Part shown: piece by piece, positions 52,581-64,000 of the stretch
Numbering within the stretch: position 1 is the first letter of the stretch
Layout of the letters: every line of letters begins with the position of its first letter
Made by a program: the position numbers and the translations under genes
Source of the DNA: Didymodactylos carnosus
Lineage: Eukaryota > Rotifera > Eurotatoria > Philodinida > Philodinidae
Length of the DNA: 64,000 nucleotides
Assembly (NCBI GenBank): GCA_905250885.1
Contig: CAJNOQ010000172.1
Span: forward strand, 1 to 64,000
Direction of reading: 5' to 3'
The notes under the pieces: model-generated
What the model was told of the DNA's origin: nothing
Database searches by the model: none
Seen by the model: only the letters and a program-made list of their open reading frames with translations

Positions 52581-54359
52581 ACTATTTCAAAAAAATTATA
52601 ATTTTTTTTTTTTGATGTATGAGCTGTCATTCTTAGAAGTATCTGAGGATCAGCAGAAAATTCTCAGAAATATATGCTAGAATAGATATAAGAGAGTGAT
52701 TTTCTTAATTTTGTTTTTATACTTTTTTTACCACATGTATAGCACTAAAAGTTCTTGCCTATTTATAAAACGAAAAAAAATTGTTTGGTTATGAGTATAA
52801 ATTTGATCAACATATAACATTTTGACAGCTATCATTTTTGTTTCGGCTGTTACAAACTATTAATTGCTTCTCGTTTTCTCTCTATTGTTTTGCTCATTTT
52901 TTTTTCTTTTTATTTCCTATTTTGATTGTGATACTACGAATTTGTTGTTTTTCTTGTTTGTTTCTTTCTGTTTTTGTTTTTATTTGATCAATTACAGTGA
53001 ACATCTCTCGAATATTTGAATGGAGATGTGGGAAAGGTTTTTTTTATTTTTATTAGTCTGTATATTTCTACAGCAACAATGTAAATAAATATTAAATACG
53101 CAACACGTTAGTTTGTTTTTATAAAACAGTGTACGTGTAGAAAAAAAAGAGAACCAAAAAAAAGAAAATATTTTAAGAAAAAGGAACTTATATTATTGTT
53201 CTTTTTTTCTGTTTCTGTTATTCTTATTTTGTGATTTTTTTTATATCAAGTGTCTGTCTATTGTTGTCTTTTTTTTTTGTAAATATTAAATCATTGACAC
53301 ACATTTTCTGTCATTACCATTCAGTTGTTCATAGCTAGCATTGACTATTTTGAAATTTGCAAGCACGAGTAGACTTGTTTATGATAAATTTAAGGTGTTT
53401 TGGGATTTATGTTAGACTCTTGAAAACAAGATTGACTTTTAACTTCGTTATAATCAAGAATGAGATAGAAGAGTTATAATTGAGCTTAGAAAACTTGAAT
53501 GAGTTAACATATTTGTTCATAGGTTTTTAAAGAAAAAACTCATGCTGTTCTGAAAGAGAAAACCAGATAGAATAAATTTACGCAAAGTTTTGTATTTTCA
53601 AAATCTATCGTACAAATATTTTTTGAAGAAAATGATCTCTTAACGAGTTGGACCTGAAGACTTGCCTGCATTACCAAAACTTTAAGAAACAACGTGATTG
53701 ATATTGGTTCAGGTTCTTTTCTTGTATGTGTTTAAACTCACAGTCATCTGACTCATGCTATTTGCAGTGCTATTTCATTTAGTTTTTCAGCTTCTCTTTC
53801 TATAACACACTGAATAAAATAATGTTAACATTTTTACAATAGTTACGCATTTCCAAGCTACTTCTTCTATTATTTGCATTGGCTAATTTCATAACATCAA
53901 ATGAAAATGTACTGTATTCTATTGTTCGAGTTTTATGCCCAATTCAGTTAACGATTGGGCACAGTTACTTCTTTTTGTATACTATTCAGCTATATTTCTT
54001 TCTGACTGTCTTCCATTTAATTTCGTTTTGTACGCAATATTATTATCTATTTAACTCGGATTTTGCAGCTGGTTGTGCGTGAAATCTTTGTTTCTCCCGC
54101 ATTTCTTTTTATTACTGCTCTTACGAATGCGAGCGTGTGTTCTATGTAGAAAATACTAAGTGCATAATCGTGTGGCGGTAGGTGTATGTGAGAGCTCTTT
54201 CAAATAATTCAGATAGGGTTAACTTTCAAATCAGATAATGTAGAAAAATAATTAAATTCTTTTATCTTCAAGAAACTTACATCTCAAGCTGCTTCTTTTC
54301 TTCCACCTCGATACTTACATATGGTTGATAAAAGGCATGTTTTGTAAGAATTTCATATA
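52581..54359. other. TAF5 3' region and AT-rich spacer
   Basis: Contains the probable TAF5 polyadenylation signal at 53084. No other coding or RNA feature is supported. Confidence 0.5.
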
Positions 54360-55229
54360 ACGAATGATCCGGAAAGAATGAGCCTCTCAGTATTTTGACT
54401 ATAACGTTTTTGTCTTTTATTTTAGAAACGTAATTTTCCTTTTAAAAGATGCGCTATTTAATTCTCTTAAAAATACATATTGAAGATTTTTTTATATACT
54501 TTAAAAGTAAAAAAATATGGACAAAATAGTGCGAAGTTTCAATCTTTATTACTTTTCAACTCAAAAGACTACACAAAATGAATTATTTTGAGCACGGTGC
54601 TATACATCAGAGTAGAATCAAAGGATATGCCCTTGTGCTCCGAAGTACGGTTCTTTTCGCGTATTTATTGGAAGGTAAAATTTGACTTTTTCGCTTTCGC
54701 AGGGAAAAATGCCACTATTGAACTTTTTTTGTTCAGTAGTAATAGCAGAATTATTCTGCTTTAAAATAAAGCAAACTCGACCTCAAAATGTTTGATTTTT
54801 TTGACTGAGCTATAAAAAATCCCCTAAGTGCTCAAAAACTGCAGTTTGAAAATGATAAATTCTGAAAAAATTGAAAAATACAAAAAGAATTCTTTCTCAA
54901 CCGCTTGTAATTGTGACGAGTTTTAAATTTAACCAGTTGATAGAACTTTTGACAAGCTAGAAAATGAACGTTGTCCCATCTTTCATATCGTAAGATAAAA
55001 GGGAGTAACATTGAAAAAGTTTTTTTTGGTTGGAAAGTCATCGAGATTGAAACTTCACACTATTTTCTCCATATTCTTTTATTTTTAAAGTATATAAAAA
55101 AACATTCAATATGTGTTTTCTAGAGAATCAGATAGCGCATCTTTAAGAGGGAAAATTAAGTGTCTGAAATAAAAGACAAAAACGTTATAGTCAAAATAGT
55201 GAGAGGTTCTATATTTCTGGACCACCCGT
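54360..55229. mobile_element. Mariner-like foldback MITE, 870 bp, with long TIRs and TA flanks
   Basis: Arms of about 200 bases (54360-54580 and 55020-55229) are inverted copies: TATTTTGACTATAACGTTTTTG on the left is the inverted form of CAAAAACGTTATAGTCAAAATA on the right. The outermost bases read ACGAATGATCC and, inverted, ACGGGTGGTCC, each next to TA, as expected of Tc1/mariner insertion. The interior is non-coding; the minus-strand frame at 54832-55041 resembles nothing. Confidence 0.8.
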
Positions 55230-55615
55230 TATAAAATCAATTGTTATTGGTCTAACTTGGTACTGCTGTTGTTCAGATTTTTTGTATATACTTATTTTCT
55301 TTGGTGTGTTTCATTTTTTTCACAATTAAAGTGGAAACAAGTCACAATGCACTGAACAAATCTACTTGTTTGTTTGTTTTTTTGAATGGATAGATTGGGA
55401 TTGCATATTATCTTTCAACTTTAAAAGGTTTACTAGAGCATGAAATACTTGAACAAACATCACTCGCCAGATGAGAAATAAATAATGTATTCTAATCAGA
55501 TTCAGACGTAAAATGTGGCATAATCAAAAAGAAAGTCGTTGGATGAAAATCTTTTTTCTACCATCCATTATTCTACTGTTCTAGATATCTTTCGTTATAA
55601 TTCTTTTGTTTCTAA

Positions 55616-57942
55616 ATGCCACCCAAAGGAAGTCGCGGCGGTCGCGGAGCGTCATCAGCTGGCACCGGTGGCCGAAAAAAGAAGGCAGATGCTCTTTACG
55701 ATATGGCTGAACCTTTTGTTCGTGGTACAATATTAACTGATTTATGTCAACATCCGTGGATAATGGGTGATGCGATTGGTCAAGGTGGTTTTGGTTGTAT
55801 ATATGAATGTGCAAGTCAACGAACAAAATCAAATGATTATTGTTATGTTGTTAAAGTTGAACCCGATTCGAATGGTCCATTATTTTGTGAAATGCATTTT
55901 TATTTACAATTAGGCAAAAAAACATTACAAGATACTTATGTTAGAGCGAATCGTTTAGATCATCTTGGAGTACCACAATTAATTTCACATGGAATGTATG
56001 TAAGTCCACTAACTCAACGTCGTTATCGTTTTTTAATTATTCAACGTTTTCATCAAACATTATCACAAGAATGGGAATTGAATAATAAACAATTATCAGA
56101 AAAACGTGTACAAATTGTATGTAAACAATTATTGGATGTTTTAGAATATATTCATTCACATAGCTATGTACATGCTGATATTAAAGCGGAAAATATTCTC
56201 ATGAATAAACAATCGACAAATTTTATTTATTTAATTGATTATGGACTTAGTCGTAAAGTAACATTGACATATGAAGAAAAACCACAACGGCGACATGAAG
56301 GAACATTAGAATACACCTCGATCGATGTTCATCGTGGTGCACATCCAACATTTAGGTAGACAGAAATTATCAAGAAACATTGTAACCTGTAGAATTGTAA
56401 TATTTGTTTTGATTTTCTTTAGAGGTGATATTGAGATATTATTTTATAATATGTTGCATTGGTTGGGAGCAAAATTACCGTGGTTAAATATTCAAGATGG
56501 TAATCGTGTACAACAAGCTAAAATTCAAGCTCGATCTGATCCAAGTGGTTTTGTTAGTACTTTATTTGATCAAACAAATATGAATAAGAGTAATACTAAT
56601 CGTCAACAACAACAGAAAGTAACATCAAAATTTATTGAAATTCTCATACAATTTTATCGTGAATTAATACAAATGGAATATACGGATAAAGCGAATTATA
56701 ATCGTTTCAGAGAAATAATTAGTGGTAATTATCGTCGAAGGAGTCTATCAGCTAGTGAACGATTAACACCATCGAAAAAATCTCAGTTAACAACTGTAAA
56801 TGATGATGATGATGATGATGAAGAGGAGGAAGAAGAGGATGTGTCACCTGTTCAATACTCAAGCAAAAAAAAACATATGCCAAGGTAAAGTAAAATATTT
56901 CATGTACACTGTAGTTTGCGTTTTAAAATGAACTATTACTACGGGTTTTTCTTACTTTCTAATAAATTTTCTTCTGATGAAGTAAAATGTGCAGCATTAC
57001 TTATCATTCTACTATAGGTTGAATTTACCAATGAATAGGAGAAAAGAATTTTTGCCAACTCCATGTTTAGCTGAGACCCAAATAGGACGTATACATCGGA
57101 AGAGAAAATGTAAAAGTGTGCTGTCAATAGAGAAACGTTCCAAATAACGTTGGGAAGTGCCAGATGGATATACTGTCTTCCTGTGCTAATCGAGGGTATA
57201 ATTGTCAAATCTGTATCTGTTTATACCTTGCTCTATAAGTTTTCTTTTTAGATTACTTACTAGTCCATCACCGACAATAAAAAAACGAATGAAAACAAAC
57301 GCATCGGGAATACCAATCTCATCAAATCCGACGCGAACAACACCTCGTGCACGAAGTTCATCACGAGAAAAAAGATCATCATATTCAAATCGACAACGTT
57401 CGCCATCACCGGTTATAATATCGTCACGGACACCTGTATTGGACAAAGTAGCAAAAGGATCGGGCATCTCTCGATTACAACAACGACAAAAACCATTATT
57501 TCTCGATGACGAGAACGATGAAGATGACGATATTGACTTGTTGACAGTAATGAATCCAAAACTATCTTCAACTCGCATCGAACGTCCAATGAATCAAAAA
57601 CGTCTATTACAAAAGTCTACACCATCCGCAACTTCTATTCGTAACATAGCTGATAATGAATCATCACCCTCGATAACAAAACCAATCCGAGATATAAAAC
57701 CGTTAATAAAACCATTGCAAATGAATCGTCCAAATATAAACGATCGTACATATGTACTAGATAAAGAAGAGATGGCTGTACGTTCAAACTTACAAAATGG
57801 ACAACGATTAATTCGTCCAAATATTCAAACAGTGACAACCAATAGCCCTGGTAAATATTCAGATATCGTTGAAAAAGTGCTTGCTGGTGTCCCATTAGAA
57901 CCAGAAGATTATAAAAAAGTTATTCGACCAAGAAATAAATAA
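55616..57942 (+). CDS. Vaccinia-related kinase (VRK family) with long C-terminal tail, 3 exons
   Basis: A nuclear Ser/Thr kinase of the CK1/VRK group; family members phosphorylate BAF and histones and act in mitotic chromatin. Exons 55616-56355, 56423-56884 and 57252-57942 give 630 aa (human VRK1 396). A short Gly/Lys-rich head (GSRGGRGASSAGTGGRKKK) precedes the kinase: loop AIGQGGFGCIYEC, Lys in YVVKVEP, catalytic YVHADIKAENIL (HAD for HRD, usual in VRK), LIDYGLS (DYG for DFG, VRK hallmark), then HEGTLEYTSIDVHRG and RGDIEILFYNMLHWLGAKLPW. The tail has a D/E tract (56801-56840), then basic Ser/Arg/Pro-rich sequence with RAPRARSSS-like character and a conserved-looking end (KVLAGVPLEPEDYKKVIRP). 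Catalytic residues appear intact. Symbol left blank because VRK1/2/3 cannot be separated. Confidence 0.92.
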
Positions 57943-58765
57943 TCCAATGATGATAATTGGATGAATGGAATACTGGTACATCGTCGCCACTTTTTCTTGG
58001 TGAATTTATAAATTCACAAAAATCGAAAAAAAAAGGATGCTACCAATATTTCTGTACAAATATGTTCACCTTTATAAAATGTGACTGTTCTTTTTCTTAT
58101 GTGTATATTTTTTCTCTGATATTTTCTCTTTATTTGTGTATCTATTTTTTGGTATTTTTATACAGATTATAAACAAGGGCATGATGTAAGTAGTAAACAC
58201 GAAAAAAAACAAAACTCAAAATAATTACCATGCTCCTTCATTTTGCGTGTATTCGAAAGTGTACTAGAATACATGAAAATGAAAGATATATTTTTCTAGT
58301 TTTATGCTTTTCAACATCGACAAGCATGAACGATTATCTTTCAATATGAGTATAGCATCTGAGAGCGTCAACTGTAAATATGAACATCAACGTCTTCTTA
58401 TGTGTATCTTTATTTTTTGTAGAATTACGTGTTTCAATAAGAACAATCTGAAAAAATGAATCTTCCGCGAATCAATTTAGAAAAAACATAATTTTGATCT
58501 TCTGATAAGAACAAGTTAACAATTCAGACGTTGTTGTACCTTGATGAAAAAAAAACTGCACTTTCAAACAGCATCTTTTCTACAATTATATTTATCGATT
58601 ATTTCTTGTAATTCAGTAAATATTTAGTACGATTGCTGTTTGTTTCTTTTTAAATGTCCGTTTTGTTTAATAAACTATCTTTTATGTCTAAAATGTTTTA
58701 GATTGAATAAAAATCTTTATTATATTTCCGCTGTTTATTTCGTTTTCCGATTTGCAAATGCAAAT
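57943..58765. other. Intergenic region, VRK to CLIP-like gene
   Basis: AT-rich spacer with presumed 3' UTR of the kinase. A TTTTAG acceptor-like site ends at 58701, 65 nt before the next start. Confidence 0.45.
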
Positions 58766-61700
58766 ATGAGTAAATTACCGGTGAATTCAAGTCGTATACC
58801 TGCCACTACACCATCAAAGATAGCTACATCAGCTGCAAATAAAGCGCCCTCAATTCGTGCTCCACAACAACAATCAAATTCTGGTGCTGATGATACAACG
58901 GCAAATGTCAGCTATAAAATTGGGGATCGTGTCCTGGTAAACGGCACCAAACCAGGTACCATTGCCTTTCTAGGAGCAACAAAATTTTCTGAAGGGCAAT
59001 GGGCTGGTGTTATTCTTGACCAAGCACAGGGAAAAAATGGTAAAAAAATTATTATTTAATTATATTTTAGTTTGATATTCATTAATATTAAATTTTGTTC
59101 TAGACGGTTCCTACGAGGGTCATGTGTACTTTAATACTGAACCAAATCGTGGAATATTTTGTCGTCCAGCTAAATTAGCAAAATTACAAAACGACGATAT
59201 GAGTAAAAGTACAAATTCATCGATAACTTCACCGAAGAATCGAACAATATCAAATGAAAATGAAACATCGTCAACTGTGACATCGAATTTGGGTAATTCG
59301 ACATCAACCATAGGTGAGTACACTGAATTTATTTAATTGAAAGTATTATTTTATATTTTTTATTATGTTCAGGTGCTGGTGATAGTACATTAAATTTAAA
59401 TGAAACATCTGCAGCTATTGAACAGAATGAGCGAACATTGGTTTCAGAAGATTCATCTACGACTGAAAATAAAAATCCAGTAGTTTCAACAAATTCAAAT
59501 GATTTGAAAGTTGGTGATCGAGTGATTGTTAGTGGAACAAAATCTGGTATTTTAAGATATCTAGGCACAATTCACGTTGCCGATGGGATATGGTGTGGAG
59601 TTCAATTAGATGAACCGTTGGGAAAAAACGATGGAAGTGTGAGTGGTAAACGATATTTCAAATGTGAACAACGATACGGACTGTTTTCTCCTGTTGCACG
59701 TGTTGAAAAAATCTCTTTACAACAACAAAAACAATTGCATCAACCAATCACACCTGCGCGTCAAATGTCAATTACATCTGCATCATCTCGTTTGAATCGT
59801 ACAACAAGTCAAGAATCATTACAATCAAATCTATCAGAATACTCAACCTCATCCAATAGTGTTAGTCGTATTCCAACATATCGAACACCGAGTTCGAAAA
59901 CAGCTGCTCTCAAAAATACAGCTACAACTCCGTTTAATACTGCGAACACAAAAACTTTGTTAACTCAAGCTGCTGCTTCATTAGCCACGCAGGTTCCTTC
60001 TCAATACACACCACAACCTTCATCGAACACTAACGTTAATATGCCAAATTTACTGCAAACATTAAAAGAAAGGGAAATGTACATTGAACAATTACATCAT
60101 CAACGTGACCAAGAACGTCTCGAGTTTTCTCGTGCTGCACAACAAGTTGATGATTATGAAAATCGAATGTTATTGTTGAAAAATGAATATGATTTAAAAC
60201 AAATCGAATTGGAGACACTAAAAAAAGAAGATTATACTAATAAACAACGTTTAGAAGATTTAGAATTTCAATTGGAAGAATATAAATTAAATGATACGAC
60301 GAAAGAACAATCATTACAGCACGAACAACGAGAAATTACAATACCAGAAGGTCATCGATTGTTAACACCAAATGATATTTTATTATTTGAACAAAATGAA
60401 AAACAAATTAAAGGAAAATTAGTAGAATTTGAACAAGATAATCAAATGAAAAATAATCATATCAATAATTTAGAAAAAAAACATAATGATCAAAATCAAC
60501 AGGTAATGAAGAAAACTAGAGCAATAGAAAATAGTCATTTTCATCTTGTACTTTATTTTTTGAAGGTGACTAGTTTGACTAAACAATGTGATGATTTGAT
60601 AAAATCCAATGAGACATTGAAAAATGAACTCGATAATGCGAAGCAAAAAATAATGGATATTGAAACGATACAGCAAGAACAAAAAGAAATTACAATACCA
60701 GAAGGTCATCGATTATTAACACCAAATGATATTCTATTATTTGAACAAAATGAAGAAAAAATTAAAGCAAAATTAGTAGAATTTGAACAAGATAATCAAA
60801 TGAAAAATAATCAAATCAATAATTTAGAAAAAAAACATAATGATCAAAATCAACAGGTAATGAAGAAAAACTAGAGCAATAGAAAATAGTCATCTTTATC
60901 TTTTACTTTTTTCTTGAAGGTGTCTAGTTTGACTAAACAATGTGATGATTTGATAAAATCCAATGAGACATTGAAAAATGAACTCGATAATACAAAGCAA
61001 AAAATAATGGATATTGAAACGAACTATCATCAACAATTGAAAGAAAAATTAGAACAACATCATGCAAATGAATTAGACGAAAAACAAAAAGAATTAAATG
61101 AAAAACAAAATGAATGGAAACAAAGTGTAGAACATGAAAAAGAATTAATTAAAACAGAATTAAAAATACATTATGAACAAATAATTGAGACAATAAAAAA
61201 TGATTATGAACAAAAATTGACAATAAATACTAAACAAATAAATGATTTATCAAATGATTTAACAAGACAAAAAGAGAATATTGTACCTGAATTAGAACGA
61301 CGATGTGAACAGTTAAAAAAACAATTTATTGATTTACAAAATGCAGATCGTGCAAATCATAATGAACGAGAAATTATGTATGAAAATCAATTAAAAGAAA
61401 ATCAATTAAAATTTGATGAATATGAAAAGGTTAGACATGAACATGATTTAATATTAACAAATTTAAAACAATCGTATGAAGAAGAGCAATCTTCTCATAA
61501 TAAAACAAAAGATGAACGAAATCAAGTTGAGAATAATTTACGACAAATGAGTGAAAAATTAGAAAATTCGATAAAAGAACAACAATTATTGATGAAAAAT
61601 ATTCAAAATGAAAATCAATTAAAATTTGATGAATATGAAAAGAATAAACATGAAAATGAAATGACATTAAATCAATTAAAAGAATTGTATGAACAAGAAA

Positions 61701-62989
61701 AATTGACATCGACAAAAATTAAACATGAACACGAAAATTTATGTCAAAAAATGGACGAATTACAAAAAATAAATGAATCATTACAACAAACAAATGAATC
61801 ATTACAACAGACATTAACAGAAAAAGAAGGAAGCATAGAAACAATTCATCAACAAAAACAAGTATTAGAAAATATTAAAAAAGAATATGAAGATAATTTG
61901 AGAAAGAAAACAAATGAACATGAACAAGAGGTAAATTTACTTATGTTATTAGTTCCAAATCTGATGAAGAAAATTGTATTTTAGTAACTATATGAATAAG
62001 ATTTTCTAGAAAGAAGAGAGAAAATATGTTCTAAAATGTTTTCTAAATATAATATTTTTTGTTGGTTTTTTTTCTTCTTCTTCAAGATGCACAATTTAAA
62101 AAGACAATGTGAAGAATTAATAAATTTAAATGAAAATTTAAAAAGTGAAACAAATGATCTTCATAAAAAATTAGATGATCTCGATAAAGAATATCATCAA
62201 CAATTAATGTTAAATAATGAACAAGTTAAAACGAGTGGAAATGAACATGAATCCATATTAAAAGATAAACAAACTGAAATTAATAATTTAACTAGTTTAT
62301 TGAATGATACTCAAAAAGCCAATATACAATTAGAAGATAAATATAAAACAATTCAAGAATCAATTGAAAAAATTAGACAAGAAGAAAAACAACATTTAGA
62401 TAAGGTATTAAAAGAAAAATTAATTGAATATGAAACAAATCAAAAATTATTGAAAAGTGAATATTCTGTTGAACAAGAAAATTTGATATTAGAACATGAT
62501 CAAGAAAAAATTAAATTAAAAACACAAATTCAACAATTATTACAAGCAGGTAAGATGATAGAGTACTCGAAATATTAACAAGTAAAATTTCTTCACTATT
62601 CACAAATCTATATAAAATAAAAATAATAATTTTTTCTCTTTTTCAAGGTAGCGGTGGTGGTAAAAGTTCGAATACATCTAATATAAAACAACTTGAATAT
62701 GAATTAAATGAAGCAAAATATCAAATAGACAAATTACAAGGACAATTGAAAACAAAAGATAGTTCAATTGATTTAGAAAAACAGATTGAATTTTCAAATT
62801 CTGTTATCAGTGATTTACGTAATGAAAATGAAAAATTAAAGAAAGATTTAATATTCGCAAAAAATCCGTTTGTAACCAGTAATGAGACTATCGGAAATAG
62901 AGATGAAAATATTGACGGATTTAAAACAAAAACATTGTTGCCAAGACTCTATTGTGACATGTGTGAAGTTTTTGATCAACACGATACAG
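58766..62989 (+). CDS. CLIP-170-like microtubule plus-end-tracking protein (CLIP1/CLIP-190 family), 3' end not found
   Basis: Binds growing microtubule plus ends. Seven exons are in frame: 58766-59039, 59104-59313, 59373-60502, 60566-60856, 60920-61930, 62087-62549, 62648-62989 (1240 codons plus one base). CAP-Gly 1 at about aa 50-117 (KIGDRVLVNGTKPGTIAFLG, GKNDGSYEG, GIFCRPAKL); CAP-Gly 2 at about aa 206-272 (KVGDRVIVSGTKSGILRYLG, GKNDGSVSGKRYF). A Ser-rich linker and some 800 residues of K/E/Q-rich coiled coil follow. The last visible exon ends with a zinc-knuckle start (LYCDMCEVFDQHDT) matching the CLIP-170 C-terminus, which should continue ED-C. I could not find that next exon before 64000; an acceptor before 63171 would append DCVYCINRTQ and a stop, but the knuckle spacing would be wrong. 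Exon 4 duplicates part of exons 3 and 5. Confidence 0.9.
60332..61022 (+). repeat. In-frame tandem duplication of 354 bp including an intron, inside the CLIP-like gene
   Basis: Two copies with period 354: GAAATTACAATACCAGAAGG at 60332 and 60686, and the acceptor-adjacent AGTTTGACTAAACAATGTG downstream of 60566 and 60920. Each copy contains 291 coding bases (97 codons) and the same 63-nt intron (60503-60565 and 60857-60919). The protein therefore carries a repeated coiled-coil block (ITIPEGHRLLTPNDILLFEQ in both). The copies differ at few positions, so the duplication is recent relative to the gene. Confidence 0.92.
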
Positions 62990-63142
62990 GTAAGAAATGA
63001 ATAGTGATTTGTCACTATAAATAAAGATTTGTAATTAGAGAAATATATCGCGTCACTAGCGCATGTCACTATATCAGTTTTTCGATCAACTTTTCTTTCT
63101 ACCATATACTATTTAGATTCAAATTACCTAACATCTCTACTT

Positions 63143-63262
63143 ATAATGAGCCATATTCACATCGGATCGTACAGACTGTGTATATTGTATAAATAGAACG
63201 CAAAATAATAGTACTGAAATGTGATATTCTCATTAGAATGTGAATATGGTTTATTAGTCTTC
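63143..63262. repeat. Small inverted repeat around CCATATTCACAT
   Basis: CCATATTCACAT near 63152 is inverted near 63246 (ATGTGAATATGG), with TAAT-rich flanks at both sides. It could be a MITE of about 120 bp lying in a 3' intron or downstream of the CLIP-like gene. Confidence 0.4.
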
Positions 63263-63404
63263 TAATGATTGGCGCAGAATAAAACGGACTATTTTGTTTC
63301 CTCTAGAACTTCGTCAGTTTAAATCTGATCGGGCCAATTTTTTCCCCATCAGAATCGTCATTCAATTCCCCACAAAACCATGTATAAAAGATTTTTGTAA
63401 ACTA

Positions 63405-64000
63405 CAAAATGGCTAAGTTCTAAAACGAAGAAAAGAGATCCGAAAATCTTCAACTTTCAAGCACAAAACCCTGTTTTTTTCTAAAATTTGCTTTTCACGT
63501 GGAGAGCTACGAAAAAACTAAGTCGACCATGTTAAAGAGCATCAAATTCTGGCCAAGATTCATATCTTTGAGAATTTTTTTGATCAAAAAATGAGTAAAA
63601 AATTTAGCATAAAATTTTTTCACTTTTTTGAAAAAACTCTACAACTCTACGAAAACACATGCCATTCAGTAAAAAAGCGTTACTTTTTGACGATTTTTTT
63701 TTCTTTGAAAGCTAGTACACTCGACTACATTCCTGTACACTCGTTCGAGTCATGCAAAGTTTTGTTTGCGGTAGGTTTTCGTGAAAACCCAAGTTACGGC
63801 GTTTTGGACGAATTTTCGGAAAATATCAATTTAATAGGCGAAGGCCACTTTCAAACAAAATCTTTTCAAAGATATCGAAAAGAGCGTATTTGAAAATGCC
63901 AACAAATGTTTCTCCCTTAATTTAAGCCTGCGTATAAATTGTCGAAACATACTCTAACTGCTAATGCATTTTGAGCTGGAAAGTTGAAGATTTTTGGACC
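63405..64000. mobile_element. Probable inverted-repeat element, right end beyond the window
   Basis: CCGAAAATCTTCAACTTTC near 63442 is inverted at the end of the window (GAAAGTTGAAGATTTTTGG near 63980). The arms stay partly alignable inward. The interior has a 100-codon frame (63591-63893) of no recognisable family. The right boundary lies past base 64000. It may sit in the last intron of the CLIP-like gene. Confidence 0.5.

Noticed and set aside
57186-57578. 130-codon minus-strand frame
   Set aside because: Antisense of the third VRK exon; a composition artefact.
61431-61715. 94-codon minus-strand frame within the CLIP gene
   Set aside because: Antisense of the K/E/Q-rich coiled coil, which automatically gives hydrophobic F/L/S frames.
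63591-63893. 100-codon frame near the right edge
   Set aside because: It sits between the arms of an inverted repeat, with low-complexity start and no similarity recognised.
1-64000. A spliced-leader RNA gene, CRISPR-like array, retroelement or viral gene
   Set aside because: I looked for a leader-type motif, regularly spaced repeats, and reverse transcriptase, integrase or capsid motifs and found none.

Overview
The window looks like nuclear DNA of a small invertebrate, most likely a bdelloid rotifer. That is an inference from style, not proof: it is AT-rich, the genes are intron-dense with mostly 50-70 nt GT-AG introns, the proteins carry long Q/N/T/S-rich insertions, and the spaces between genes are full of small inverted-repeat DNA elements. 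I see no prokaryotic features, rRNA, tRNA, CRISPR array or retroelement.

Layout. 1-5.7 kb holds only short non-autonomous elements (three foldback or TIR elements and one TIR pair) plus featureless AT-rich DNA. 5.7-20.7 kb is a complete UBR5/hyd HECT ubiquitin ligase on the minus strand, resolved into 36 exons (3255 aa). 22-27 kb is RTF1, the Paf1-complex subunit, minus strand, 17 exons including a 9-nt start exon (668 aa). 27.4-30.6 kb holds two minus-strand secreted or surface genes: a Thr/Asn-rich protein ending in EGF-like and ShK-like modules, and a Ly6/uPAR-fold protein. 31.6-37.5 kb is a cluster of DNA-transposon remains (hAT-type MITEs, two with perfect 8-bp target duplications, a BED-finger fragment, a foldback element and a long perfect hairpin).

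From 38 kb all genes are on the plus strand: NAXE (NAD(P)HX epimerase), a small two-exon secreted peptide that looks like a prohormone, a type I TGF-beta/activin receptor kinase (11 exons, 599 aa), LSM5, TAF5 (6 exons, 1002 aa), a VRK-family kinase with a long tail (630 aa), and a CLIP-170-like microtubule plus-end protein (7 exons, last exon not found before the window ends).

The genes are mostly housekeeping and do not form one pathway. Three act in Pol II transcription (RTF1, TAF5) or RNA decay and splicing (LSM5), two in signalling (receptor, VRK). The least explained items are the putative prohormone, the EGF-ShK and Ly6-like neighbours, the in-frame exon-plus-intron duplication in the CLIP gene, and the splice-acceptor-like sites just upstream of nearly every start codon, which would fit spliced-leader trans-splicing.
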